From Rubrivivax sp. (GTDB lineage Bacteria; Pseudomonadota; Gammaproteobacteria; Burkholderiales; Burkholderiaceae_C): DNA of 55,990 nucleotides. The stretch is from contig JAIYDH010000388.1 in the NCBI GenBank assembly GCA_027487585.1, forward strand, positions 1 through 55,990. Direction: 5' to 3'. How positions within the stretch are numbered: position 1 is the first letter of the stretch; the number at the start of each line of letters is the position of its first letter. A program made the translations under genes and the position numbers. Below, piece by piece: positions 26,543-37,715 of this stretch. The notes below the pieces were generated by a model. The model searched no databases. It was not told the DNA's origin and saw only the letters and a program-made list of their open reading frames with translations.

Positions 26543-29500
26543 TCAGGGCCGCGGTCGTGGCGGTTCACTGGCGAGCCGCCGGCGGCACTCGTCCAGCGGC
26601 GCGCCGCTGAGGCCTTCACAGAGCTCTCCGGGCCCGAGGCCCAGCAGTTCGACCGTCAGCAGCGACTGCCGCGCCACCCCCTGTGCGGTGCTGGAAGGCT
26701 CAGGGGCAACACTGCGATCCTCCGTGGCAGCCGGTGGCGTGCTCACGGTGGCCGAAGGCGGTGGCGTCACCACGGCGGTGGCGCCGCTGACGCTGCCGCC
26801 GCCCAGGTTGTCGGCGCCCTGCACCGTGCCTGCCAGCAAGATGCTGGGTGCCCGGATGAAGGCGTCGAGCGCCAGGATCTCGCCGAACGCCGGGTACAGG
26901 CCGATCGTGCCCCGCGCCGTGCCGGTGATGTCCGGCACGATGCCCAGGCCGCTGCCCGTGGTGGTGGCCGGGATCTCGAACACCACGCCGTCCACCGATC
27001 GGCGCGGCGCCAGCGGGGGCGCGCCGATCGCGGTGTTGGCGCCTCGGCCACTGTCGATGTCGCCGCGCGACGACCAGATGTTCATGTCGCCCGATCCCAC
27101 GATGAACACCCGCTGGGTGTTGACCTGGAAATCGTCACGTGCGTAGCCAAAGACGTCACCGCCGCCCAGAGCGATCACGCCCTTGGGCGCGCTGCTGCTG
27201 CCGCTGACCTTCAGGCCCACGTTGATGCCGCCGCCGGGGTTGACGAGGCTGATGTCGCCGCCGCGGCGCGTGATCACCGCGCTTTGCGTCATCTCGAGCG
27301 CGCCTTCGTGGCGCAGCACCGGCGTCGATCCAGGCCACACGGGTTGTGGCACGAAACTGCCCGCGCCGGTCAGCTCGGCCACGCGGAAACCTTCATCGAA
27401 CAGCGCCAGGCGCATCGGCAGCGACAGGCGCCCGAAGTCCGAGGCTGCCTTTGCCGAGGCCGTGGTTTCGGCTTCGAAGACCTGCTCGCGGTAGCGCTCG
27501 AAGAGGTTGCCACTGCGCTGCGCCAGGGCCGCCACCCAGGCGGTGGCACGCGGGTCGCCAGGGCGCGACGCAGCCAGGGCGTCGAGTGCGCGTGCATCGC
27601 TGCCCAGGCTGGCGGCGACGGCGTCGCGCCAGCCGCTGCGCACGGCCTCCAGGTCTCGCGTCCGGTTGCTCAGCGTCTGGTCGAGATCCAGCGCCGTGAA
27701 GCTCAAGCCGCGGATCTGGTCCAGGTAGCTCGCCAACTCGGCCCCGGCGAGCTTGACCCGCCCGGGCAGCACGAGCGTGCTGCCGGCCGCCAGGGCGGCC
27801 TGGCCGGCGGCCAGGACATCGGCCTTGCGTTGCTCGAAGGCCCCTTGCAGCGACGCCGTCACGGCCGCGGCCGTGACGGGCGCCTCGCCCAGGTACACGG
27901 CCCCGAACTCGGCAGCCACCACGCGCTGGGCCAGGGCCGCCTGCGCCGAGGGCGGGAAGGCCTGGAAGCGGCTCCAGGCCTGAGCGAAGTCGAGCCCGGG
28001 CTCGGCCAGGGCCTCGCGCACGAAGTCCCGCAGCATGTCGCGGTAGGCGGCGCCGCGGGCCGCGTTGTCGCCCAGGTAGCTGAGTTCGAAGTCGGCCAGG
28101 TCCAGCGTGGCCGCCGTGGCAGCCGCCAGCCGGATGCCGGCCCCCTGGGCCGGCAGCTGCGCGTTCTTCTCGTTGCCGATCGTGCGCAGGCCAGGTGAAT
28201 CGCCCAGGTCGACCTGGCGGCCCGCCCGCACGTCCAGCGTGCCGGGTCCGCCCAGCTCCACCACCCCGGCAAGCCCGGCGCTCAGGTTGCGGCCGGCCGT
28301 CACCGTGGTGCGGTCGTCGGCGCGCAGGTTCTGGGTCTCCAGTTGCAGGTTGACGATGTCCTGGCCCGCCGAGAAGGCCGCAGCCTTGGGCAGGCGCCAG
28401 AAGCTGCCCGCGACCTGGACGATCGACTCCCCGGCGTGCACCCGGACGGGCTCGGTGGATGCGGCATGCAGAGCCTCGCGCGGCAGCGTGCCGGCCAGGC
28501 TGCTCGCGAGCCGTTCGGCCACGATGGTGTTGCTCTCCCTCAAGGGCGCTGCTGCGCTGGGCCAGAGGCCTGGATCGGCATCGGGCATGGCCAGTGTCGT
28601 GGCGCTGCTGGGGCCGCCGAGCCGGACGCTGCCATCCGCCCACACCCGCAGCTGCGCGTCCGCCGACGGGAACATCACGCTGGAAGTCAGTGACAGCACG
28701 TCGGCATTCCCACCCAGGGCCAGCATCTCCAGCGACGGCGGCATGACGCGGAAGTTCGTCTCCACATCGACCAGGCCGTAGGAGGCTCTGAGATTCAGCC
28801 CCGTCAGCCCGGTCAGGTCGACACCTCCGCCAGCCGACACCAGGCTCAACGCCGCGGAGTCACCCCAGGTGAAGTACTGGGCCGACAGGTTGAAGCGGTT
28901 GTCGGCAGCGGAGGACGCCGCCGCCGTCGGGTTGAAGCTGCCCGCAAGCCGGATCGACTCGCGGCCATGCACTTGCCACGAGGCCCCGCTCATCTGGGCC
29001 AGGATGGTCTCGCCGACGGCGTTGTTGGACGCCGCTGCGGCCACGCGACCGAGCGCAGCAATGCGGCCCGTGCCGCGCCCGGCCAGGAACTGGCCGCCGA
29101 GCACGTTGCGGCCGGCGGCGATGTCGACCTCGCCGCCGCCCAGCGTCCGCACCTCGGCCGTCGACGGATTACGGCTGTCGGCCCAACCCGTCGTTGGGGC
29201 CATGGCCTGCAGGTTCAGGATGTCCTGCCCCGCGCGCACGCGGACCGCGGAGCCGCCAAACGCGCCCAGCGACTGCCGGAAGCGCGAAAACTCCGCCCAC
29301 CACGCCAGTTGCGAAGTGCTCGCGTACAGCCCGGTGTCCGCGATGGTGGTGCCCGGGATGCCTGTCCGCCACAGCCAGTTGTTGATCAGCTGCGTCGCCG
29401 CCGGAGCCACCACATCGCGGCCCACGTTCACCTCCAGGCGGCCGCCGCGCACGGTGAAGCTCGGGCGGTTGCTGGCGGCGTGGCCGCTGAACAACGCATG

Positions 29501-32500
29501 GGCCGCGTCGGCTTCAAGCCCCGTCCAGCGCGTGCCCGCCACCATCACCAGCCCCGGCGCGGCGGTGCTGCTGCCCGCGGCCAGCCGCAGATCCTGCGCC
29601 GCGGCGAGTTCGATGGAGCCGGCGCCGGTACGCACGAACTCATTGGCTGCGATCGTGATGGAGCCGCTGCCGGCGGCGGCATCGCGCACGGCCAGGGGAT
29701 CGGCCGAGCTCAGGTCGGCCCCCGCGGCAATGCGGTACGACCAGGCCTTGGCGTCCGTGCCGAGCGCGGCGGTTGCCGTCGCGTTCACGAAGCCGTCGCT
29801 GAGTGAGCCGTTGATCGCCACGTTGCCCGCGGCGCGCAGCGTCAGGATGCCGGCTTCACCGCCAGGGCGGGCCAGGTTGAGCGCCCAGTCGGCGGCGACA
29901 GTGAGCGCCCCGCTGGCTTGCACTTCCACGCCGGGGCGCAGCCGGAAGCGATCGCGCTCGCCCGCTGCAATGCCCAGCGCGTCCAGCGCGGCGGCCGAGC
30001 CGGCCATGAAGGCCGCGTTGTCGCTGGCGATGGTGGCCTGCCCGAGGTTCCCGGCCGTACCGCTGGCGCTGCTGGCGCCCGACACGATGGACGTGATGTC
30101 TCGCGCGTTGGCGCCCTCACCCACTTGGCGGTACACCCGCACGGCCTCGAGGGCCACCTCGCCCGCCAGCAACTGGCTGCTCATCAGCGGGTCGACCTGC
30201 AGGGTGCTGCCGTCGGCCCGGCGCAGCGCGCGCAGCACGATGCGGCCGTCGCTGGCGTCGTCGCCTCCGGCATGCACCCCGGCGCCCGGCGCCACGGCCA
30301 CGCGGCCGGTGGCGGCCGCCAGCAGCACGTCACCACCCGAGCTGCCGGCCGCCGTGGAGCGGGCATCGATGCGGGCGGTGTCAGCCAGGATCACGTCGCT
30401 GCCGGCCGCCAGTTGAACCACGCCACCTGCTGCGGCCCGCGCGTCTACGGTGCCGGCCAGGCGCACGCTGCCCGCATCGGCCGCCACGCGCAGGCGCTCG
30501 ACCTGGATCGGCCCCGCGAGCGCCAAGTCGCCCTCGCGGCCGCGCAGCACCAGCTCGTGATCGATGCCGCCTACCGCCACCGCGGCCAGCAGGGCCGTGC
30601 TGTCGGGCAGGCGCCGCACGTCGACCTGCAGCGAGCCGCCGCGGTCGTCGGTGCGCGATCCGGCGTGCGCCGCGATCTCGCCCGTGCCGCTCCCCGCCGC
30701 CATCACCAGCGTGCCGCCCGCGCCCGGAGCGCGCAGCACGATGGCGCCGGCATCGCCTGCGCCCCGGCTACCGTCGCTGCGCAGGGCCGCGCTGGCATCG
30801 AGCCGGCCCAGCAGTTCGACAGAGCCAGTCGTTGCCACCACGTCGATGCGGCCGGCGGGCCCGTCGACGACAAAGCCGTTCGGCCCGGCCACCGAGAAGC
30901 CCGCGACCGAGGTGCTCGATCCGGCGCCAAAGCTCACGGCCGCGGGGCCGGCGCCGGCACCCGGTCCTGCCGCGGCGATGCTCAGCACGCCGGCCGGCAG
31001 CTCGATGCGGCCGTCCTGCTGCACGCGGCGCGCCGAGATCTGCAGGGCAGCGCCCTGCCCGACCCTTTCGCCCAGCGTGCGCGCCGCGGCGGGCGTGGCC
31101 AGCGACAAGGTGCCGCCATCCGCCTGAAGGCGGTGGTCGGCCGCCGTGGTGGCCGTCAGGCGCGCCGCAGCCAGCGCGAGGTCGCCCTGCGCCGTCAGGC
31201 CGCCCGTGCCGTCGAGCGCCAGATCGCCCAGCGACAGCAGCCTGGCTTGCTCGAAGGCCAGCCGCGCGTTCCCCGGGCCGAGCGTGAAGCCGCCGGAGCG
31301 CCCGAACTGCGCAACCGGCAGCGCCTGCAGCGTGAGCACGCCCGAACCGGCCGCCAGCTCCGGCACCGAGCCGGCCAGGGTGTTGCGCAGCGCCACCTCG
31401 CGGGCCGCGATGTCGACCTGCGCGCCGTCGAGGCCACGAATGACCGGCGCGTCCAGCACCAGCCGATCGAGCACACGCGTCGGCTCGGCGTCGGGCGTGG
31501 GCCGCGCGGCCCAGTCCTGCCGGCCGCTGAAGTCGATGCTGCGATAGCTGCGCAAGCTGATCTGGGCGCTCGATTGCACCGAGGCCAGCAGCGCGCCAGC
31601 CAGCGTGGTGGCACTGGCGTCGGCCTCGGCCAGGGCGCCCAGCGCGATGCGCGGCGCGGTCAGGGCCAGCGAGCCCGCGGCGAGCTGTGCGCTGTCGGCG
31701 ATCGAGAGGCGGGCCGTCGCGTCGAGGCCAACGACGGCGCCTTGCAGGCGGCTCGCCGCGTTCACCGTGAGCACGCCCGCGCTGGCGGCGGTGCCGCTGC
31801 GGGTGCTCTCCAGTGCATTGGTCGAGACGAAGGCCAGCGCGCTGTCGCCGCTGGGCCGCAGCAGCCGCGCGCCCAGCGTGGCTGTGGGGCCGGCTTCGAG
31901 GCGACTGCCCGCCGCGATGTCCAGCGTGCCCGCGGAGCTGAGGATCAGTTCCTCCAGGCGCAGCGGTGTGCCGGCGCCGAGGTCCACCTGCAGTGCCGTG
32001 GTGCCGCCGGTCTCGATCAAGCTGATGGGCGTGCCGCCTTCGGTCGTGCCCCCGGGCGTGCGCAGGCCGCCGATCAGCACGCTGCCAGCGCCGCTGCCCG
32101 CCAGCGAGGCGGCGGCAATGCCCAGCGTCGAGGCTGGCGTCTTGCCGAGCTCGTCAACCAAGGCCAGACGACTGGCCGAGACGTCCAGCGTGCCCGCCCG
32201 GCCACCCGCTGCGCCGGCCCGCAGCTGGGCCTGCCAGGTCGAGCGTTCGCTGCCCGTGGTGGCGATGCGGATGGCGCCACCATCCAACGGCAGCGGGGGC
32301 GCAGCGGCATCGGACAAGGCGGCGCGGCTGGCCAGCAGCTGGCCCGTGTCGGTGAGCCGCACTTCGCTGCGCTGCGTGAAGACCGCCGGCGTCTCGACGA
32401 CGAAGCGTTCGCCGGGTGTGCCCGGGTCTCGGGCGCCCGAGGTGCGGATGCTGCCGGTGACCACGATGCCGCCGTCGTCCTGCACCAGCGGGGCACCCAG

Positions 32501-35500
32501 CAGCGCCGAACCCTGGTCCGCGGCGCGGCGCACAAGAAACGCACCCGACGGCAGCGAGTCGGCCAGCAGCGCATAACGCGCAGGCAGCATGGTGTAGGCG
32601 CCCGGTGCCAGTGCGGAGCCGGCCATCGTGACCACGAACTCGCGGCCCGGCCCTGCAAGCCCGTCGATGCCGCCGGTCAGCGACATCGGCGCGCGCGTGC
32701 CGAAGTCGGGCAACACGGCGAACAGGCCCGCCGTGTCGAAGTAGTCGGTGCTGCCGCCAACGCCGGCGAAGAACTCCGACGCCACGATGGCGCCGCCACC
32801 CGAGGCGTCGACACGGGCACCCGGCGCAGTGCTGATGCGCGCCGCCGACAGGTTGATGCTCTTGTCGACCGGCAGCTCGTTGCTGTAGTCGTTGGTGAGC
32901 GGCTGTTGCCACTGCGTCAGGTTGACGGTGCTGCCGTACAGCAGGGTCTGGCCGGTGCCGGCCACGCTGGTGAGGCTGGCGTCGCCCAGGGTCAGCGTGC
33001 GAGCCGCCTGCAGTGTGAGGCTGCCGAAGGGCTGGCGCAGCACGCCCTGGTGGGCGATGTAGGTGGCTTGCAGGGCCAGGCGGCCAAACACTGACAGCGG
33101 CGGTTGGGTGGCTGCTCCCGCGGCGCCGGTGCGCAAGGTGATGCGGCTACCCGGATCGGCGTCATCCACCGCAGCCAGCCCCTCGATGCGGAAGTTGGCC
33201 GCCGTGGTGGCAAAGGTCTGCCCCGAGGTGAGCGTGAGCTCACCGGCGAAGCGCAGGAAGTCGTCAGGCTGCCTATCGAAGGCCGAGACCGCCGAGAAGC
33301 GGATTTCGCCCAGAGGCGAAGCGCCCGCATCGAGCACCACACTCGAGAACCCCTGCAGCGCCGAACGGCCCACCACCTCGATGGTCTGGGCGCGGGCCCG
33401 CAACTGCGTCGAGCCGTCAGCCGAGCCATCGGCCACGGCCCCTGTGCTGGCCGGCGGGCTGTTGCGGTTCAGCGTGCGGTCTCCGAACGAGACACTGCGC
33501 GCCTCAAGCGCCACGTTTGCGCCGGGGCTGGCAGCGAGCACCGGGCTGTCGAGCGTGATCGCCGTGTCGGCGCGCAGGGACGCCGAAGACTGGAACGCGA
33601 TGCGGTCGCCCGCGCCCAGCTGCAGGCTGTCGAAGCCGGCCTGCGACAGCCATCCGGTGGACAGCCGGGCCACGCCATTGCCGATCACGGCGGACAAGTC
33701 GTCACCGGGCCGCACGCTGCCGGCCAGCCAGGCCGGGCCAAAGTCGCCGATGAGCAGCTCACGCGGGCCGGTCGGGTACGGCCGTCCCACCGTCAAGGTC
33801 TTGACACCACCCACGCCCAGCGACAGCGCCAAGCTGCCTCCACTGGTGAGGGCCTGGCCCGCGGCATCCCGGGGCACGGCGGCCGAGATCTGCCCGTCCA
33901 GCACCACGCCTTCGGGGCTGGTGATGCTCAGGCGGCCCGGTGGCTGGGCCAGCGTCAGCGGCGCCGCCGCGCCACGCGGGAACGCGCTCGCCGTGGCCCC
34001 GTCCAGGTTCAGCCTCGAACCCTGCTCCAGCACCACATAGCCGCGCTGGTTGTCGATGTCGATGCGGCCGCCACCCAGCACCGTGCCAGCAGTGCGATCG
34101 GGCGAGGCCAGTCCCGGCATGCCGAAGGTGGCGAACGCGGCCGTGCTGCGGTCGGCGCGCAACTCGGCCGTGCCGGCCACCGACAGCTCGGCGGATGAGC
34201 CGATCCAGGTCGACTGGCTTGCGATGAACCCGTTCGGATCGCTCGCCTCCTCGCCTGGCCCCGCGCCGCGAAAGCCGCTCAGGTTGAGCCGGATGGTGCC
34301 GGCCGGCACAGCCAGCGTGCTGCCGCCGGGACTGCTGCCGTCGGTGCCGATGCGGATCTGGCTGGTCGCAGCGAGCGTCAGGGAGCCCGTGGCCTCAAGT
34401 TCGATGCGGGCGCCACGCTCCACGATCAGCTGGCCACCTTGCCCGGCCGCTCCGAGATCGGGATTGAGCGGCCGCGCGGCGACCAGGCTCAGGTTCACCG
34501 GCAGGCGGTCGGCCAGTGACTCGTCCACCGGTTGAGCAGCTGCCGCGCCGTCGCGCATGCGGCCGCTGGGTGTGCGCCGGTGGTCGGGCGACAGCAGCCA
34601 CGACGACAGTGTGGGGCGGAGATCGGTGCCGCCCGCGACGACGACGTCGCCATAGGCGTTGACGCTGATCGAGCCGAAGCCGCCGGCCGAGAAAAAGTCC
34701 GGTGCCAGCCGCAGTGCCGCAAGTGATGCGGGTGCGCTGGCGCCCGCCGGTCCGAGCCACAGGCTCGGTGACTCGATCGACAAAGTGCCGCCACTGCCGA
34801 AGTCGAAGGCCGAGAGCCTGACGCCTTCGACCTGCAGCCGCGTCTGGAAGCTATTGCTGCGGCCGGAGCTCAGGTTGATGGCACCGGCCCGTCCACGGCT
34901 CAGGCCACCGCTGCCCGACAGGCGCGCACCGCCCGAGACGTCGATGTCGAGCCCGGGCTGGGCCAGCAGGTCGTGGGCCGCAACGATGGCCACGCTGCCG
35001 CCCGCCAACTGGACAGGCGCGGCCCCCGCGGCGCCGCCGGCCAAGGTGTCGTTGGTCCACAAGCCCGCGGTGTCCAGCCTGGTGCGGCCGGACAGCCGGA
35101 TGTCCCCGAGGCCCGAGACCACCGACTGGGACGAGGCCTCGTTGGTCTGCAGGTTCATCGTGCCGCCCGGCGCGGTGAACGCACCGTCCAGCGACAGCGT
35201 GCGCGCGACCACGTCCAGTTGGCCGCCGAGGCCCAGGTCCAGCTCGCCGAAGGCGGGCTGCGTGACCGTGGCCGCCCGCAGGACCAGAGAGCCGAAGCCT
35301 CCGTCGCTGACCTGCCGCAGCGACACCGCCGTGGTGGCGGCCAGACCCGAGAGCTCGGCCGCGGCCGGGTTCTCGAACAGACGCGGATCGATCGGAGGTG
35401 CCGCGTTCGGCACCAGGGCGATGCTGTCGAGGTACTGTCCGCCCTTGAACAGGAAGCCGATGCGCAGGCTGGCCGGCCTGGCCGCGCTGGCGGTGCCGTC

Positions 35501-37603
35501 GCGCTGGCGCTCACCCTGCACCACGCGCCCCGCACCGGCACTGCCCAGCGCGAGCCGGCGGCCGAAGAGTTCCAGCGTGCCGCCGTCGGCACCTTCCTCG
35601 TAGGCGGGCAGCGGCGTCTTGCGCGTCTCGCCGAGCAGGGCGTCGTAGCGCGTGCCGGCCCGGGCGTCGCGGAACAGCACCACCGCGCCGTCGCGGGTGA
35701 GCAGCGAGGTCTCCAGAGTCGACGCAGAGACACGGATCGAGCCGCCCGACACGTCGAGCGTGGCGTCCTGCCCCACGACCACGCTGCCCTCGGAAGCGAT
35801 GCGCAGCCTGCCCCCGGCGGTGGACTTCTCGGCCGCCGAGAAGCCCGTGCCGGCACCCGCGCCCGCCACGTTGGCCACGTTGATGGACGCCGCGCCGCGG
35901 GTGTCGAAGCGCAGCTCCTGGCGGTACAGCGGCCCGTCGCGCTGCACGGGCGAATCGGCCAGTTCGATGCGGAACAGGCGCTGCGCGCCTTGGTAGCGCG
36001 AGCCGTCGACCGGCACGTCCCTGATACCGGCTGCGGACAGCACAGCGCCGGGCGCGATGACCACGCGGCTGTTGTCGGCCGTGAGCTGGAACCCGGCATC
36101 GCTGTTGAAGAGGGAACTGCCCGTGCGCGTGCTGGCGGCGAGCAGCTCGATGCGGCCGCCCGGTGCCCGCAGTTGGGCACCGCCGGCGACGGTGATGGTC
36201 TCGCCCTCGACCCGCAGCCGAGAGGCGTTGAACACCTCGGCCGCCAGCTGCGTGTCGCCACTGGCGCTGGGCAACACCTGCGTGACGCTGCCTGCCGCGA
36301 TTTCCACCGTGCCGCCCGTGGCCGACACGCGCGCCTGCGCGCCGTCCTCGACCACCAGGCCGCGCGCGCTGGTGGCGGTGGAGTTGGCCGGGATCACAGT
36401 CGACGCCATGGCCTGCAGTTGGATCACGCCATTGGCGCCCTTCACCGCCGTGGTGGCGTTGATCTGCCCGGCCTGCCGCACCAGCAGGCCGACGAGGTTG
36501 ACCGTGCCGCTGTCGGCGCGGATCTCGTTGAGCATGCGCACCACGCCTGCTGTGCCGGCGGGCGCGGTGTCGTCGACCGTGGCGCCCCCCACAGTCGGGT
36601 AGCTGCCCTGGGCGGCGTTCTCGACGATGCCCAGCGTGGGGTCGTTGACGGTGCTGCTGCCGGCGAGCTTGACCGGATCGACCGCCACGATGAGCCCGCG
36701 CTGCGCCGGGTCGGACGAGCTCATCAGGTAGACGCGGTCGCCGGCGGCCAGCACGGCCTGGCCTTGTGGCGTCTCGATGCGGCCCTGGTTGACGACACGC
36801 GGCGCGATCAACAGCACGTCGCCACCGGGGCGGCTGCGGATCTCGGCGCCGGCTTCCACGCTGATGGCGCTGTCCAGCACGGTGGGCAGGTAGTCGGTGC
36901 CCGATGTGCTGAACACCGCGCTGCCGTCCAGCACGTTGCGCAGGCCGCGCTCGAACACGCCGTCGGCGATGCTCAGGCTGGTGGCGACGAACTTGCCCGT
37001 GTCCACCCGCGCGCCGCGGCCGAAGTACACGCCGTTGGCGTTGACGAGGATCACCTCGCGGTTGGCCTTCAGCGTGCCCAGGATCACCGAGGGGTCGCCG
37101 CTCCAGATGCGGTTGAGGGCCGAGACGGCGCGCGAGGGATCGGGGTTCTGGATGAACTCGACGCGGTGGCCGGCGCCGATGTCGAAGCGGTCCCAGTTAA
37201 GGATGACGCGGTCGACGTCGCCCTGGTTGAAGGTGCCGGTCTTGCCGTCGGCGCTCACGCTCCACTTGACGCGATCGCGATGCGCGGGGTTGGCGACGAA
37301 GTTGCGTTGGGCCGGGTCGTTGACCAGGCGGCCGTCGGCGCCCCGCAGCGTGCCGTAGGGCTGGGGCAGCGGTTGGGCCGGGGCGGGCAAAGACCGGGCG
37401 AAAGTGACCGGGGCCCGGGTCTGGGCGTCAGCGGGGGCAAATGGCAGCACCGCGGCGCCCGCCAGCAGCGCCGACGCAGCGGCCGAGACAGCCGCGCGCC
37501 TGGGCGTGCGGCCCGGCTTGCCATGCCCGGGGCAGCCCTCGGCCACCGCCACGGCCATGCCGCGGTTACGGTCGAACACGAGTCGGTGCAGGCCCTGGTT
37601 CAT
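26543..37603 (-). CDS. TpsA: filamentous haemagglutinin-like exoprotein (DUF3739)
   Basis: A 3686-residue two-partner secretion exoprotein. It begins with an extended signal peptide region (MNQGLHRLVFDRNRGM, then a hydrophobic core ending ADAQ near residue 61). The TPS/haemagglutination domain follows, with NPDPSRAVSALNRI near residue 151 and VNANGVYFGRGARVDTG near 188, the conserved phrases recognised by TpsB. The bulk is a beta-helix of degenerate repeats rich in 'G.L...A...' and 'LSLAG'. The last ~130 residues (GDMNIWSSRGDIDSGRGA, GLGIVPDITGTARG, ALDAFIRAPSILLAG) match the DUF3739 end of large FHA-family proteins. It is likely an adhesin or surface filament. The transporter gene is 112 bp upstream. 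No intact toxin tip is evident at the C-terminus. Confidence 0.9.
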   Translation of the reverse strand: MNQGLHRLVFDRNRGMAVAVAEGCPGHGKPGRTPRRAAVSAAASALLAGAAVLPFAPADAQTRAPVTFARSLPAPAQPLPQPYGTLRGADGRLVNDPAQRNFVANPAHRDRVKWSVSADGKTGTFNQGDVDRVILNWDRFDIGAGHRVEFIQNPDPSRAVSALNRIWSGDPSVILGTLKANREVILVNANGVYFGRGARVDTGKFVATSLSIADGVFERGLRNVLDGSAVFSTSGTDYLPTVLDSAISVEAGAEIRSRPGGDVLLIAPRVVNQGRIETPQGQAVLAAGDRVYLMSSSDPAQRGLIVAVDPVKLAGSSTVNDPTLGIVENAAQGSYPTVGGATVDDTAPAGTAGVVRMLNEIRADSGTVNLVGLLVRQAGQINATTAVKGANGVIQLQAMASTVIPANSTATSARGLVVEDGAQARVSATGGTVEIAAGSVTQVLPSASGDTQLAAEVFNASRLRVEGETITVAGGAQLRAPGGRIELLAASTRTGSSLFNSDAGFQLTADNSRVVIAPGAVLSAAGIRDVPVDGSRYQGAQRLFRIELADSPVQRDGPLYRQELRFDTRGAASINVANVAGAGAGTGFSAAEKSTAGGRLRIASEGSVVVGQDATLDVSGGSIRVSASTLETSLLTRDGAVVLFRDARAGTRYDALLGETRKTPLPAYEEGADGGTLELFGRRLALGSAGAGRVVQGERQRDGTASAARPASLRIGFLFKGGQYLDSIALVPNAAPPIDPRLFENPAAAELSGLAATTAVSLRQVSDGGFGSLVLRAATVTQPAFGELDLGLGGQLDVVARTLSLDGAFTAPGGTMNLQTNEASSQSVVSGLGDIRLSGRTRLDTAGLWTNDTLAGGAAGAAPVQLAGGSVAIVAAHDLLAQPGLDIDVSGGARLSGSGGLSRGRAGAINLSSGRSNSFQTRLQVEGVRLSAFDFGSGGTLSIESPSLWLGPAGASAPASLAALRLAPDFFSAGGFGSISVNAYGDVVVAGGTDLRPTLSSWLLSPDHRRTPSGRMRDGAAAAQPVDESLADRLPVNLSLVAARPLNPDLGAAGQGGQLIVERGARIELEATGSLTLAATSQIRIGTDGSSPGGSTLAVPAGTIRLNLSGFRGAGPGEEASDPNGFIASQSTWIGSSAELSVAGTAELRADRSTAAFATFGMPGLASPDRTAGTVLGGGRIDIDNQRGYVVLEQGSRLNLDGATASAFPRGAAAPLTLAQPPGRLSITSPEGVVLDGQISAAVPRDAAGQALTSGGSLALSLGVGGVKTLTVGRPYPTGPRELLIGDFGPAWLAGSVRPGDDLSAVIGNGVARLSTGWLSQAGFDSLQLGAGDRIAFQSSASLRADTAITLDSPVLAASPGANVALEARSVSFGDRTLNRNSPPASTGAVADGSADGSTQLRARAQTIEVVGRSALQGFSSVVLDAGASPLGEIRFSAVSAFDRQPDDFLRFAGELTLTSGQTFATTAANFRIEGLAAVDDADPGSRITLRTGAAGAATQPPLSVFGRLALQATYIAHQGVLRQPFGSLTLQAARTLTLGDASLTSVAGTGQTLLYGSTVNLTQWQQPLTNDYSNELPVDKSINLSAARISTAPGARVDASGGGAIVASEFFAGVGGSTDYFDTAGLFAVLPDFGTRAPMSLTGGIDGLAGPGREFVVTMAGSALAPGAYTMLPARYALLADSLPSGAFLVRRAADQGSALLGAPLVQDDGGIVVTGSIRTSGARDPGTPGERFVVETPAVFTQRSEVRLTDTGQLLASRAALSDAAAPPLPLDGGAIRIATTGSERSTWQAQLRAGAAGGRAGTLDVSASRLALVDELGKTPASTLGIAAASLAGSGAGSVLIGGLRTPGGTTEGGTPISLIETGGTTALQVDLGAGTPLRLEELILSSAGTLDIAAGSRLEAGPTATLGARLLRPSGDSALAFVSTNALESTRSGTAASAGVLTVNAASRLQGAVVGLDATARLSIADSAQLAAGSLALTAPRIALGALAEADASATTLAGALLASVQSSAQISLRSYRSIDFSGRQDWAARPTPDAEPTRVLDRLVLDAPVIRGLDGAQVDIAAREVALRNTLAGSVPELAAGSGVLTLQALPVAQFGRSGGFTLGPGNARLAFEQARLLSLGDLALDGTGGLTAQGDLALAAARLTATTAADHRLQADGGTLSLATPAAARTLGERVGQGAALQISARRVQQDGRIELPAGVLSIAAAGPGAGAGPAAVSFGAGSSTSVAGFSVAGPNGFVVDGPAGRIDVVATTGSVELLGRLDASAALRSDGSRGAGDAGAIVLRAPGAGGTLVMAAGSGTGEIAAHAGSRTDDRGGSLQVDVRRLPDSTALLAAVAVGGIDHELVLRGREGDLALAGPIQVERLRVAADAGSVRLAGTVDARAAAGGVVQLAAGSDVILADTARIDARSTAAGSSGGDVLLAAATGRVAVAPGAGVHAGGDDASDGRIVLRALRRADGSTLQVDPLMSSQLLAGEVALEAVRVYRQVGEGANARDITSIVSGASSASGTAGNLGQATIASDNAAFMAGSAAALDALGIAAGERDRFRLRPGVEVQASGALTVAADWALNLARPGGEAGILTLRAAGNVAINGSLSDGFVNATATAALGTDAKAWSYRIAAGADLSSADPLAVRDAAAGSGSITIAANEFVRTGAGSIELAAAQDLRLAAGSSTAAPGLVMVAGTRWTGLEADAAHALFSGHAASNRPSFTVRGGRLEVNVGRDVVAPAATQLINNWLWRTGIPGTTIADTGLYASTSQLAWWAEFSRFRQSLGAFGGSAVRVRAGQDILNLQAMAPTTGWADSRNPSTAEVRTLGGGEVDIAAGRNVLGGQFLAGRGTGRIAALGRVAAAASNNAVGETILAQMSGASWQVHGRESIRLAGSFNPTAAASSAADNRFNLSAQYFTWGDSAALSLVSAGGGVDLTGLTGLNLRASYGLVDVETNFRVMPPSLEMLALGGNADVLSLTSSVMFPSADAQLRVWADGSVRLGGPSSATTLAMPDADPGLWPSAAAPLRESNTIVAERLASSLAGTLPREALHAASTEPVRVHAGESIVQVAGSFWRLPKAAAFSAGQDIVNLQLETQNLRADDRTTVTAGRNLSAGLAGVVELGGPGTLDVRAGRQVDLGDSPGLRTIGNEKNAQLPAQGAGIRLAAATAATLDLADFELSYLGDNAARGAAYRDMLRDFVREALAEPGLDFAQAWSRFQAFPPSAQAALAQRVVAAEFGAVYLGEAPVTAAAVTASLQGAFEQRKADVLAAGQAALAAGSTLVLPGRVKLAGAELASYLDQIRGLSFTALDLDQTLSNRTRDLEAVRSGWRDAVAASLGSDARALDALAASRPGDPRATAWVAALAQRSGNLFERYREQVFEAETTASAKAASDFGRLSLPMRLALFDEGFRVAELTGAGSFVPQPVWPGSTPVLRHEGALEMTQSAVITRRGGDISLVNPGGGINVGLKVSGSSSAPKGVIALGGGDVFGYARDDFQVNTQRVFIVGSGDMNIWSSRGDIDSGRGANTAIGAPPLAPRRSVDGVVFEIPATTTGSGLGIVPDITGTARGTIGLYPAFGEILALDAFIRAPSILLAGTVQGADNLGGGSVSGATAVVTPPPSATVSTPPAATEDRSVAPEPSSTAQGVARQSLLTVELLGLGPGELCEGLSGAPLDECRRRLASEPPRPRP

Positions 37604-37715
37604 AAGCTCGGCGAAAGGAGGAACGGAAACGCTTGATGATCAGAAGCTATGGTGTCGGCACGACCTGCCAAGCCGTCCGTTCGGACCATGGCTGGCCGGC
37701 CAGCCTGGCGAACGC

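Noticed and set aside
29918..33094. 1058-codon plus-strand frame inside tpsA (also 34973-37636 and 37404-39917)
   Set aside because: All lie fully antisense to the tpsA/tpsB genes, whose signal regions, motifs and pairing are convincing. They have no ribosome sites or recognisable folds.
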